The notes under the pieces were generated by a model. That model searched no databases. It was not told where the DNA came from and saw only the letters and a list, made by a program, of their open reading frames with translations. 64,000 nucleotides of DNA from Chytridium lagenaria (lineage: Eukaryota > Chytridiomycota > Chytridiomycetes > Chytridiales > Chytridiaceae): positions 1-64,000 of the forward strand of contig JAHLKC010000127.1 in NCBI GenBank assembly GCA_025449115.1. The letters are read 5' to 3'. The position numbers were made by a program, and so were the translations under genes. This document shows, piece after piece, positions 1-11,304 of this stretch; within the stretch, counting starts at the first letter, position 1; each line of letters opens with the position of its first letter.

Positions 1-632
1 ATGAAAAAAAGTGTTGGCGTGATGTTAGTGACCAATAAAAGCATTTGTAGAGAAAGATTGTTTAATGCATGGAAATGATATTATTTATGTTAAAATCGTT
101 CACTCTATAGATAAATGGCGTAACTCTCCAACCATAATGCCCGTATAACTTAAAGAAAATTTGTAACTTCTGACGCTTGTACGTCGCTCAATGTTGACAA
201 TTTGATGGAGGGTAAAAACGGTTTTGAGATCGTCGCAACAAGGCCTACATTTCATATTAAGTCAAGTCACACAAAAAAATCGATAACCCTGTGGGGACCC
301 CCATGTACCCTAACAAAGATGACTATATTGCTCAAGGCGCCAGCTCCTCGGCCGACTATACAAATATTTGTCAAGTCGGTCACGCAATTTTCGGAACTTT
401 ATGATAAGCTGAGAAAAGTGTTTGGCTTGCTTTTGATGAAATCAGCCTCAAATGCAGCTCTTTAGGATCGATATTGCGGCATACTGTGGTAACCACAGTA
501 TGCCGCAATATACAGCATTTTACTGCAGCAGTATATTTAAGCGCGCGGCACAATGCTGTATATTAACGCATACCGTGAAATTCTTCTCCGTTTAATTTTT
601 TATAATGGTGATGGTTGTTAACGTTTAAATAG
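1..632. other. Non-coding stretch, no gene seen
   Basis: I see no convincing coding region here. The 87-codon open frame at 202-465 has no recognisable motif. The notable structure is the palindrome at 471-511, listed separately. Confidence 0.4.
471..511. repeat. Perfect palindrome with 20-bp arms
   Basis: Positions 471-490 and 492-511 are perfect reverse complements around a single central base. The right end then takes part in a second inverted pair: 507-519 (aatatacagcatt) is the reverse complement of 552-564 (aatgctgtatatt). The whole 471-564 block could fold as nested hairpins or could be the terminal inverted repeats of a very small mobile element. No transposase is visible beside it. 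Confidence 0.75.
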
Positions 633-926
633 GCTTTGGGATTAGCGAGCTGAAAAGATTAAATGACTACTACATTGTTGGCGTCGGAGGTTCAAACCTA
701 CAGACCGCAGCTGCACAGAATGACAGTCTTCAATTAATGATGCATGAAAACAATGCGATACAAAGGACCATGGTATCCAACTTCACGTTTTTACACAAAG
801 CACAGGACAAAATGAAAGACAGCTTCGAAGCATCGCTTCTTTCATTTAAAAGTATATTGGACGCATTCGACAAGACGCTCACTGATATTGCCAAAAAGCT
901 GGATTCGTCATTTGAAAGTGGCAGTG
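633..926 (+). CDS. Orphan coding exon, helical protein, unknown
   Basis: An open stretch runs between a plausible acceptor (AG at 631-632) and a plausible donor (gtacgt at 927). It encodes a Lys/Asp/Ser-rich, probably helical segment (ISELKRLNDYYIVGVGG near the start, FDKTLTDIAKKLDSSFES near the end). The frame stays open before the ATG at 737, which fits an internal exon. I found no flanking exon with certainty. A downstream piece near 1040-1160 ends in a basic PRRSERIRK stretch that could belong to the same protein. I do not recognise the family. It may be a remnant of a gene or of a mobile element. Confidence 0.35.
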
Positions 927-3900
927 GTACGTCTCAATTTGAATATTGTTTTTATTACATTTGATTTGGTTCGAGTCTGGAAATAAATTAATCTAACCAT
1001 AATAAATTAAAAAGAGATACCTCCAAGGGTCAGGATTGCCCCTGTTGAACACCAAACTATTCCTGATAACAGCTGGACTTCATCACGTGTGTCAAGGCCA
1101 TTACCTCGCTTTTCGGAAGACTCATTGCGGCCTCGCCGATCCGAACGCATTCGAAAATCACCATAACTCTCGGAGTACTTCCAGATATTGTTATTATTTA
1201 TTTAGTCAAATTTATTCTTATTTATATATATTACATTTAAAGATCAGCGTGGTGAAGGTGCGCGTGAGCCCGTGCATCTCGCGCCTTCATATTTATTTAC
1301 TGTTGTTATTGTAACATAAAAGATTAATTTATATATATTATTTTATTTCATATGTTAATATTCTCTATTATTTTCTTATTACTAAATATCTTCACCCTTC
1401 TTATTATTCATATATATTAAATGTATTTTCATTGCAAAATAGAATGTGTTTACTCTTTTATGAAATAGATTCTTTCCTTGACATTTTCTTCCCTAAATAT
1501 GTTTCCTTATTCTTTCATGTGTTTTGCTTTACTGTTTCCAAAGTCAATCAAATAGTAGTTTCAATTGTTTGTCTGTTTCTCTGTGTGTTTAAACCTTTCA
1601 TGTTATTATATTTTTGGAATTTACTCATGTCCTTTTTTTTGGGGGTTTCTATAAAGTACTTAACCTTCTAACCCACCGGCCCTTATAACATCACGTTATA
1701 CAAATGATGGGGAGGTTGGTGCATAACTCTTAGACCCCCACTAACCCTAAACCCTTCTCACACCCAGTATTATCAGAGTTGTTGAAGGTAAATGATGGCA
1801 TAGACTATATGCTGACATAGTTTCTTCCTTCATCCTTTTATTTGTTGATGTATGCATTCCAAGAAGCAGCCTTTGAATAAGGTTAGAAGAGATGTAATAA
1901 AAAAACCTATTAATGTAAAATAAAGAATCTTTAAAGGATGCAACTTAATTTCTCATCATATGACCTGAGCATAGAAGAAATCTCACTCCTGTCTTTACCA
2001 ATGGTGTATGATCTTTTACCCAGTCTCTCTTGAGGATGATGGGGGATGAGATAATTTGGCTAGATTCTGGGGCTCTGGCCAATTCTGAGGAGTGCGTTGA
2101 GAGGGACAGGCAACTAGAAGTTCATTGACTAAAACGATATCAACATTCTTAAAGCCTGGATAGTCTTGTTTAAATCCAGTGAGGAGGTCTTTAGAAAGCT
2201 ACATGTACCATGTGTTTGTTAATAATTCCATCCATAATAGAGAGTGAAAGAATGAGGATGACAAGTGTAGCTGCAGGGGACTGGTGTGGTATAAACAGAA
2301 TTACTGACTGATTGGGTAGCTGAACCTCTTGAATCAAAGTGGGTGGAGTAGAGAGAGGGGTGGTGAATAAATAATGATTACACTAATAATATTATTAATT
2401 ATAATATTTATAATATAAATATAAATAATATATATTAATAATATTCACAACAGGAGGACGTTGGGAATGGCGACACTCGCCTTTTGGGGATGCGCTCAAT
2501 TATCAAAAGTAACAACATCAAAAAACCACCCCAGAGAAACTGTTGCATGTCGGTCACATCCGAAAACATCTTTGAGACAATCGACTAACGGCTTACACCT
2601 TTGAACTTCCTGACCAAAAACTTCAACAAAAACCAGCTCCAACATATATTCCTACAACACCCTAAGTGATTCTCTGGATGGCACCTCAGCAATTTGTGAA
2701 CTACTCCTGGCTCTATCTTGACGCTCACCCAAGGGTTGACGACTACAACCAAGAAAAACTCTGGGAACTCCCTTCAGGGAAGTTTGCCAATACCGCTTGG
2801 TTAAAACAGGAAAGAAAACAAAGAGCAGGAATATCTGTTGGAGAATCCAGCTTTTGTAGTGGAGGAACATCATACTACCTCAAGAAGGGATGGGCATATG
2901 AGGAAATTCAGAGATGGGTACTAATTTTGAATTTTTGTTTGTCTGCCAAAAAATTATTAAGCAAAAATCACTCCCTTCTCATAGAATGCCTCAAGTGGCT
3001 CTCAAGGATATTAAATTTGAATGTCAGTTCCTCTGCCAAAAAATTAATCAGCCAAAAAATATATCACCAAAAAAAGTAACAAGAACTCTCACACCCACAA
3101 AAAGAAAACCCCCCAAAATAATCAAAAAAATTAAGGCATTATAAGCCAAAACGAAAACAAATCCATTCAACATTAACTTTATAATCCAAGTTTAATATGA
3201 TCCAACATAATTAAAACCGCGAAAACCCAAAGACACGTAATCCTGTAATTGATAAATTAAGAAACCCACCGCGTGATCATTAAAATCTTTCAACTTTCCA
3301 ATATAAAATGAGGAAAACCGCAGTCAAAACTAATAGTGTTGCACTGTCACCGTCAACTGCCAAAGGTCTGTAATTCATTTGCTTTCCTCAGGAGAGAAGT
3401 TCCCGTAGACAGCCGTCCTGAACTTTGCTGTTTCTCTTTAAAGTCATTGATCCGATTGGTCATGGTCAATGCGCCTCAACAGCTGTCAGTTGGGGACTTT
3501 TACTAACACTTACTCTTGCAGAAGAGCTTTGCCAGCCTCAATCTCTTGATTACAAGAAAGAAAAACATGTAGATGCAGTATCCTTTGACTGCAGGGGTCG
3601 CATGTTGAGTGACGGTGTGGATCACTACCATCATTATTCTTTGTTTTGATAAGTAGATAAATAAAGGCAATGTTCTCCCGCCAAACTCCAGTACTCAACA
3701 AAACTCACACTAACAGCTCTCAACGTCACCAAAAATACAACCATCACTTCAAGATGAAACGTTCCTGACCCGTTCATGACCATAAACATGCAACCAAGTG
3801 ATGGACAAAGGCATACATCCTTGTGAACTTAGAATAGACATTTATATAATTAAGGGGATGGGCAAGAAAAGCCAAAGAAACATCAGAACAATAAACAAAA

Positions 3901-4017
3901 AAGAGAAGCAGTCGGATGATCGAGGGATGATGTTGCAAGTCAAAGGGTGTATATGGATGTGTGTTGGAAGTCAAAGGGTGTGAAAATGTGATGGATGTGT
4001 GTGTGATGTGGGGGTGT
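927..4017. other. Long AT-rich, apparently gene-poor interval
   Basis: There is no open frame with a recognisable family. A TAAT/TATA low-complexity patch lies at about 2385-2445. Short open frames at 2666-3079 and 3425-3649 lack motifs and overlap frames on the other strand. Near 3930-3990 a short direct repeat (gtcaaagggtgt) lies downstream of the SNARE gene, probably in its 3' region. Confidence 0.4.
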
Positions 4018-5026
4018 TTAAATGATGAGAAGAATGAAGAGGAGAAAGACGAGAACTGAGATGAGGATGGACATTGTCCATTGTTGTTTTGAGTCTAAGT
4101 GAATGGCGTTTGATGCTAAAAATGTTGAAGTTTAGAATACCTGCGTTGGCGTCCATTACTTCTTTCATCCGCTTTAGTCCCATTTGGAGTTTTCCTGCCG
4201 TTGTATCAACGCCGGATTCAAGGTTGTTGAGCAGTCTATGTTGAAGAGGTGTTTAAAATAAAGAAACCATTGTAACAAAGACAAGGAAGTTCAACTCACC
4301 TTGCTTGATCATCTAGTTCCCTCCTTATCACAATAGCAACCTCCTTCAAGTTACCCACAGTCCCATAACATCTTCAAGCTGCGCATCTTGATCCCTTAAA
4401 ATCTGCTCCTAAAATCCAGACTCGTTTCAATAAACTGTTGATTTGATTGCCTTGCTTCCTCGTCTTGCATCCGTCCAAAGATATCCAGCCTACTCTTCCC
4501 ACCAAACAATGCATCTCTGTCGTTCTGAAATTGTTTTAGGGGGTGATGTCCGTGATGGCGGATAAGTGGTGGACCCATTCAACGTTGACGACGACAAAGC
4601 CCCCGACGATATCGGTTTCGGATGCTTCAAGGCCGATTTCATCTCACTCACTTTTCTGCAAGCTGTCGCCACAAAGGTCTTTCGTGCTGCAATTTCCTTT
4701 CCGTCCAGACGGACTTGAAAACGGTTGGATTCAACCACGCGGATGGTTTCAGAGAGACCTTGAAGGTCTTCTTCTAATGAGATGATGGTTTCTTTGAATT
4801 TGTCGGTGAGCCTTGTGTCTTCAGAATCGGAGGTGATGAGGTTGGAGTCGGAGCCCCAGCCTGTTGGGGTTGTACGGAGGGTGGGGAGACAGTCAAAGAC
4901 TTGGAGGGCCGTACCCAGGGTGACTTTGACTTTGCTGTGGTAAGGTTAGAATGCATGCATGCAGATGTAGAAAATGAATGAACGATGGTCCACTTACTCT
5001 TTGACAGAGTAGAAGGGATCCTCCAT
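4018..5026 (-). CDS. TLG1: Syntaxin-6/Tlg1-like SNARE
   Basis: Probable Qc-SNARE of the trans-Golgi/endosome system, which supplies one helix to the four-helix fusion complex. The start (5024-5026) opens with MEDPFYSVKE followed by a GTAAGT donor, the same N-terminus as syntaxin-6. The next exon carries the N-terminal helical domain, including LEEDLQGLSETIRVVE and the IAARKTFV stretch. Further exons near 4380-4150 encode the SNARE helix (LRDQDAQLEDVMG, then VAIVIRRELDDQARLLNNLE and MGLKRMKEVMDANA). The last exon gives a C-terminal anchor (QQWTMSILISVLVFLLFILL) ending four residues later at TAA 4018-4020. A tail anchor right after the SNARE motif is as expected for the family. Exon joins were inferred by eye and one near 4500 is uncertain. 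Confidence in the family is high. Confidence 0.8.
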
Positions 5027-5702
5027 GATGCTGGGTGATGGGCATTTTGTGAATGGATGGTGAAACAAAAATGTCAGCAGCCCCTACCCCCTAGTCTCAG
5101 AAATGCATCACCACGCATTACCAAGATGACGGTTCAATATATCCTTTCATGAACGATCTGCATGATTCACTTTCCTTATTTATTTCTCTACCACATATGT
5201 TGTCAACAATACAGCAACAGACATGGTTCTCCAACCAGACCCTCAAAGGAATCATGCAAATAAGGCGTGTTTCTAACTGCTCATACCTTCTTAGAAGTTC
5301 ATCTTGGTCTACATTGTGGTCTCCCCCGGCGGTGCCATCACCTGAGCACCTGCTGGCAACATTTGATACACTATAGATAATAAAAGGGGTTGGTGAAAGC
5401 TCAGCCAGAGGCTGGCCTGAAGCAAGAGGGCCTTCTAGGTCTTTGAGGTGAACGCAATTCTATTTATCTTTCTACCAATAATAAAACAATACAAAAATGG
5501 GGAATTAAATAACAACAACAGGCATCTCGACCAACGTGGTAGCATGTCATAAATTGGCATACCACGTCGACCGCCCTTCCTTCTATAAAAACCTCTCTCG
5601 TATCTATGGGGAAAAACTATGAAAAACCCCGAAAGGGAAAAGAACAGAACGGGAGCAAGGAAATAAGAATAAAGGCACGACGTCGATATAAGCGACGCAT
5701 TC

Positions 5703-5985
5703 ATGCCTCTTGGTGAGGTTATCTTATAGTCTCACATTATCCAGTATTCCCGCAGTTGATGGTAAGATTATCACTCCTATCATGATGGCGTCGCAGGGAG
5801 AAACCGCATTGCAGACCAAGATGAACTTCTACAAAGGTATGAGCAGTAGAAATACGCCTTATTTGCATGATTCCTTTCGAGGGTCTGGTCAGAGAATCAT
5901 GTCTGGTGCTATATTGTTGACAACATATGCCATCCCGATGTTTGGAGTGGGAGTAGCGGCACTTAACAAGTCTGTGGATGGATGA
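5703..5985 (+). CDS. Small single-pass membrane protein, possibly mitochondrial
   Basis: I propose a start at 5703 (MPL), a 50-base intron from gtgagg to the cgcag before 5756, and a second exon reading VDGKIITPIMM onward. The result is about 77 residues with a soluble, basic N-terminal half (TKMNFYKGMSSRN) and one hydrophobic helix (IMSGAILLTTYAIPMFGVGV) near the C-terminus. The layout resembles small subunits of respiratory complexes such as cytochrome oxidase VIIa, but no diagnostic motif lets me assign it. Starts at 5710 or 5782 are alternatives. Confidence 0.5.
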
Positions 5986-7662
5986 GACAACAGAAACAAC
6001 ACTTTAAAATGGTTATAAGGAGCAGTAACGGAGACTTGACACATTCCTTTGGAGCGGGATGGAATCCCTTCTCCTAGAAACCCTTTCCCCTCGTCACTTT
6101 GGACTAGTTATGAGGCATTTCCCTTATTTTCCCCCTTCTACTAACGATCAGAACGAAACACAAAGCACAGCACCCAAATCCTTGCATCCCTTAACGGATG
6201 AGTAAGACTTTATTCTCGACTCTGGAGTACATTCAGAGAGCTAGTATCGTCACCTACAATGTGGTTCTCTACCTCTGTATGTCAAGGCTTAGCAGAAGAG
6301 GCCACTAGAGAGAACTTCACTAAGTTCCCTCACCTTCAACTCAGACTATAAGCGTCTCCGCTGACGGCATACTGATTTTTGTTGAATATCTCCATACCCA
6401 TTGCCCCATGCTAATGACATAGCTTTGGATAATCACTTCATTGCAGTGGTATGCATCATTCTACTAATTAAGCTGTAATACGTCTACTAAATAACTACTA
6501 TTGAATTAATACATAAAGTCCCGCCATAACCCTCTTGAGGCTGGGAGATCTTGTTGGACTGACTTTGGTAAAAGTGTCGTGCGAGATATTATCCAGTCGT
6601 GGCGAGATTGTTAAATGAGGAAAAACTGCTTCAAACTGGTGCGATGGAAACTCCCTTTGCATCGTTTATGCAGCAGATTCCACCGCTTTCAAAGGCTCGT
6701 CGGTCTTCAAAACATTGCACGGTGTCTTTTGACTACCTTAACTTCTTCTATTTCATAGTTCTTGAATCTTACGTGGGTCCTGCTGGTATACGCCTCCACC
6801 ACCGCGTACTGTTCTGCCCTTTTCCTTTACTTGACTGATCCATACTCCATCGAGGTAATCGTTCCATTGAAAGAAAACACTCACACTAATATAGATGCTC
6901 GTTGATGAGAACAATATTATCTCAATTGTTGCTCGGGTGTATCTTGATTGTAATTCTCACCCGTCATGCGGCCTTACCCTTGACCACTCAGTACATGTCT
7001 GTACTCTTCCTGATTGATATGATGTAAAAGATTAATTTATACTCATGAACCTCTTTCTTTTTAAGCGAAATTTACTTGCCTATCTCTTTCATGTAATCAT
7101 AGAAATTACGGACAGTGCTTTACTGCTGGCTGCTGTCTACACTTGCCCCAAGAGATCCTAGCGAAGCCCTGATGTTAATAACCAGTTGGCGGAAACCCTC
7201 TGGACTTGTCGCTTCAAGTGTGGAGTAATTAAAAAATAAGTTCTTGCTTTGTATGACAAAGTTTGGACCAACGAAATGAGGACAAGATCATCGAGGATCG
7301 TTGGTTGGATGAGCGATGAACACCGATCGACCACTTAAATCTGTGAGGCTCACGGACCTTGTGCCTGGAAAAGGCACCTTTACCTGCTTCTGTTTTCCTC
7401 ATCAATCGGGGCCAACCTCTGACTCCTCCCTATTAATAACTTCCGATTCCGTTGCTCTTTTATCCAAAAGAAAAGTCCTCCTTAACTAGAAAGAGGCCTT
7501 CATCCATCGGATTTTTTTCCATTTCATCTCTGCTGGTTACCGTCATTGATCAGCCCAGACACCACTTTTTACCACAAGGCTCACTATCCAATCTCTTATC
7601 AATTCCACAAACACTACTGCTGTACATAAGACAGCATAGCACAACCACCAACACAATATTCT
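5986..7662. other. Intergenic, no clear gene
   Basis: No recognisable coding region. An open frame at 6599-6838 (LLNEEKLLQTGAMETPFASF) looks moderately protein-like but has no supporting splice structure or family. The stretch 7330-7660 is C/T-rich and is probably the promoter and 5' UTR of the next gene. Confidence 0.4.
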
Positions 7663-9464
7663 ATGCGTTCAAGCTCCCCATCATCAGGTCCAGCCTTGGT
7701 CATTGAATACTCCTCCAACTCCAAACAAATCCTCGCAAAAGAACCTCAAGGCCCGCAACACACCTGGAATCTCGACCAACTCAAACAAGACTGCAAATCA
7801 ACCGTTCTCAACGCCTTCCACAACACTTCCTCAAACCCAGACCGTCTCACCTACGCTCTCGCCGGAAAAGTCTTTTCGACCACTTCACCGTTACCTTACG
7901 GCGGGAAGAAGAAACCAGGGTTTTTTTGCGTTTGATGGTCAGACTGCTGACGATGTGTTGGACTGGATATTGTTGAAGGCGGTGGAAGCGCCGAGGAGAG
8001 GGAGAGGGAAGAGAGGGATCTTACCGCCTGGTGGGGCGTTGAGGTATATCGTTGACCAGGTGAATCATTTGTTGGAATGGCAGAGAGCGGCTGGGAAGGA
8101 TATGATTGATGATGCTGTGTTGAGAGGGTTGTCGCGGTCAGGTCATTACACAAACTATGAGACTGGAAAGACGGTGATACCGCAGCATCTGAGGGCGAGG
8201 AGTCAAGAGAGGACGGGCGCGATCAAAATCGTGGAGTTTACAAAGAGAAAGTTTGTGACGTTGACCATGCAGGGACGACCGGTGAGGGCTGTTAGTACTG
8301 CGAGTGGGGAGAGGAAAGAGGTGTCTGAGAGTGAGTCTAGATCGTCAAAGATGAGTGTTGTGGGAGGAGGGTCGGAAATTGGGAGTGGACGTGTGAGAAG
8401 GCACTCGTCGCCATTGTCGTTGAATGAATCCTCTAATGGAGTAATGTCGGTTGATCATAATCGCGCCACGTCATCAAACTATGAAAGTTCAAGAAACGGT
8501 AACATTTATATTCGTATTTATGTTGTATGCTTCTTATATTTTTTTTATTGTACTTACTCTGTTATATATATAGACGAACAAGACAATCAAACTCCAAAAC
8601 AAAGTCGTCCTCACGCTTCCACTTCCACTCGTCCTCGCACCATCTCTTCATCCACCAAATCATCCGTCCACTCTACCATTGACCACGCATCCACGCAAAA
8701 ACCACCATCGCCTCATGTCATTTCCCCTCCACCCGCCATCCTCGCCACCCAAACCGTCACTAAATCCGTTGACTCTTTCTGTCGTCTGACCGACCCCGTC
8801 CCCATCCGAAGAGCGTCCGCATCAGAAGGAACCCTCACTCACCGCGAACAAGAGGACCGAATGGCTTTTATCGAAGGCACGGAACGTCCTTCATGGTCAT
8901 TAAAACGCGCTTGGGGTGACGTTCCATGGGCTGTGGAACCTAACATCATACCATCCACCAACTCACCGTCATCCACTTATGGTTTTCCACGTTGGGCACC
9001 ATCAATATACCCCCCTGTCACCGTCCCACCACCGACATACATGCCACCCACCTACCACCCCATCCCGTATCGTCCGCACCCAACTGAATCTCACCGTCCA
9101 GACGCGGAACGACTCGCGGCTTTTGGAGAGAGCCGCTGTGGAGCTTCGACAGTCGATTGAAAGGAGGGAGAGGGAGGTGGGTAGTGTGAGGAATCGCGAG
9201 ATGGTGATTTTGTCAGAGTTGGAGAAGACGAGGGTTGAGAATGCGAGGTTGAGACAGACGATGATGGGGTTGATGAGAAATGGGGAGGGGCAGCAACAGG
9301 GTGGTGTGTTGGGAGTCATTGAATACCGTTTGTTTTGTTGTTTTTTTTCGTGTTTATATGGTTGTTTTTTTTGTACAGGGATATTTGCGGGAATTGGATA
9401 CAGAATGAAAAGGATATATCTTTTATTTATTTTTAGTGGTGACTGTCTGATTGTACCTGTATAA
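7663..9464 (+). CDS. Unknown protein: globular N-terminus, Ser/Pro-rich middle, coiled-coil end
   Basis: I do not recognise the family. From the ATG at 7663 a globular-looking segment runs to about 7925. There the frame breaks inside a run of seven T and continues in another frame with FDGQTADDVLDWILLK and LLEWQRAAGKDMIDDAV. This suggests one domain of roughly 200 residues interrupted by a homopolymer error. A 75-base intron lies at 8499-8573 (gtaaca to tatag). The middle (8580-9080) is rich in Ser, Thr and Pro. Near 9090 a second frame change leads into a predicted coiled coil (LLERAAVELRQSIERRERE, then SELEKTRVENARLRQTM). A possible last intron lies at about 9329-9379, so the stop could be at 9408 instead of 9464. 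The C-terminal helix suggests oligomerization; everything else is open. Confidence 0.55.
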
Positions 9465-10131
9465 TTTTTGGTTTTTGTTTCGGCTTGAAGGGGATTATGA
9501 AATCCGGGTTTACAAAAAGGATTTGAGCATGTATAGAAAACTTTTGAATAAAGAGAATGTAGCTCTTTTAGCGATTTGTGTTTTAGGAATGGATAGATAG
9601 AGAAGTTTTGACGACATTTTAAATCATCGTAGTTCAATATTGTTAGAAGCTCAACTCAATGAACGTTTCCAAGAAATTAAAAGTACATATGCTCAAAAAT
9701 ATTAGAATTTCATTCCCAAGCTCTTTTTATTGAGGAGTATCAAGTAAGCTTTTACCAACCCTTTCTATGAAAGGTTGTTATGAAGATAGGTTTCTTTCAC
9801 GTAATGAAAGGAACATGGAGGGATCCTTGCTGGTCATTGTGGATGATTTTAACGTTGTTGACACAACAGATGCATAGAGTCTTTTTATGAAAGCTCTAAG
9901 GAGAATGTGAATCGTAGGAGTCTTTGCATTTTTGAAATGGGTAAACTTCAGAAGGCAATGAGGGGCACTTAGGAGTTGGGTTTCTCTTTTTTTTTATTTA
10001 ATTTCCTATATACAGAGCTTCAAGCAAATATTGGTTGAGGGAATATGGTAGCGAAGAGCTAGGGTAAAAATGACATGGTAAAAGCTAGTGAGGGGAAAAG
10101 ATGCGGACTCAAGTAATGGCAGGGAACGTGT
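9465..10131. other. Intergenic between convergent genes
   Basis: No gene seen. The stretch holds the 3' end of the upstream gene and the 3' UTR of H2B. Open frames on the minus strand here are shadows. Confidence 0.5.
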
Positions 10132-10659
10132 TTACTTGGAGTTCTGGTACTTAGTGACGGCCTTGGTACCCTCAGAGACGGCGTGCTTCGCGAGTTCACC
10201 GGGCAAGATGAGACGTACCGAGGTTTGAATCTCACGGGACGAGATGGTGGACCTCTTGTTGTAAGCCGCAAGCTTTGACGCCTCTCCCGCAATCCTCTCA
10301 AAGATGTCGTTGACGAATGAGTTCATGATGGACATGGCCTTGGCAGAAATTCCGTACTCGGGGTGGACCTGCTTAAGGACCTTGGAGATGTAAGAGGAGA
10401 AGGTCTCCTTCCTCGACTTCTTCTTGGTCTTGGAAGAGTCCTTGGTCTTCTTCTCGGCGGTCTTTGCGGGAGCTTTACCGGCGGGCTGAATGAAATAAAA
10501 AGTGAAGGAAGGGAAAGTTACAGGTAAGTATTGGTGATGGCGGGAAAGTCAAAGAGGATGGGATGTAATGGCGAGTGTCAGGCAAGCAAACGAATTCGGA
10601 CTGTAATTAATTAATTACCTTCTTCTCCGCGGGGGCCTTTCCTCCTTCCTTGGGGGCAT
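10132..10659 (-). CDS. HTB1: Histone H2B
   Basis: Core nucleosomal histone that pairs with H2A. Exon 2 (10132-10485) encodes a Lys-rich tail and the full histone fold: [18 protein letters not shown], then [38 protein letters not shown] and [18 protein letters not shown]. Exon 1 (10619-10659) encodes the tail beginning MPP, and the intron is 10486-10618. Exon 1 as given is 41 bases, one short of keeping frame. After the ATG there are five C where six would give [14 protein letters not shown], a normal H2B tail. I read this as a one-base homopolymer loss in the sequence and not a dead gene, because the rest is perfectly conserved. The predicted length of about 131 residues is typical. No partner H2A lies beside it. 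Confidence 0.93.
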
Positions 10660-10783
10660 GTTGAATGAGTTTGGGGTGGTTGTTTAGAGAGATGTGCTGT
10701 GGATGTGTTGTGGATGGACTCGAGAGAGTTCCTGAAGCTGTGTCTGAATAAGTAGTATGAAATGACGGAGGGGAGCTCCCTGG

Positions 10784-10791
10784 TATTTATA
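10784..10791 (-). promoter_or_regulatory. TATA box of H2B
   Basis: TATAAATA on the minus strand, about 125 bases upstream of the H2B start codon, inside a GC-flanked context. Canonical spacing leaves room for a 5' UTR of roughly 90 bases. Confidence 0.6.
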
Positions 10792-10851
10792 CCCCCCAAG
10801 CTCCTTTTCGAAAAAAAACAATAATTTTAAAAAAGGAAATACTGCATTTCG

Positions 10852-10856
10852 ATTGG
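10852..10856 (-). promoter_or_regulatory. CCAAT box upstream of H2B
   Basis: CCAAT on the minus strand (ATTGG on plus), about 65 bases upstream of the TATA element. This is the usual arrangement in eukaryotic histone promoters. Confidence 0.45.
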
Positions 10857-11304
10857 CTCAAGTTTTCTTCATAATAATAATAGGGCAGCCCTAAAAATTT
10901 GCATTTCAAAATACAGAAAAAACAAGAATATTTATTAACAAAGAATAATCTTTGACGAATGTAAATGACGATAGCTAAAAAGATGCACTAAAAATGTAAA
11001 TGTCGCTGAAATATGTTTATACATTTGAAAAAACTCTCTGGACGTGTGTGTATTGAAAATCGTGTATAAAATGCAAACAAATGATGTAGAAAAACAGTCG
11101 AAACCAACGTGTAAGTAATATATGTGTTGTTGGATATGCAATAAAAAGCTGTTGAATCTATAAACACTGGTATGAACTATAAGCACCAAAAAATGAACAA
11201 AGTGAAACGAGGTAAAAAAAAAAAGACAACGCCAGCTAACAACAACATCAAGGTGAAAAACAAATTCGAAACTCTTGATCTCGCATCCTCCTCTGACACT
11301 AAAC

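Noticed and set aside
685..700. tRNA B-box-like ggttcaaacct
   Set aside because: No matching A box or cloverleaf upstream, and it lies inside an open coding exon.
1120..1165. PRRSERIRK piece as the end of a retrotransposon polyprotein
   Set aside because: The motif alone is too short; no integrase, reverse transcriptase or LTR is visible nearby.
1738..1760. Telomere-like ctaaccctaaaccc
   Set aside because: Only about two partial units; no array and no chromosome-end context.
2652..3144. Overlapping frames on both strands near 2.65-3.14 kb
   Set aside because: No motif, Lys/Ser-rich decay at the ends, and no splice signals joining them to anything.
5435..5704. Minus-strand hydrophobic frame
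   Set aside because: It overlaps the start of the better-supported plus-strand small gene and has no family or splice support.
9002..9637. Minus-strand frame of 211 codons
   Set aside because: It is antisense to the coiled-coil exon of the plus-strand gene; the plus-strand reading has the more natural composition.
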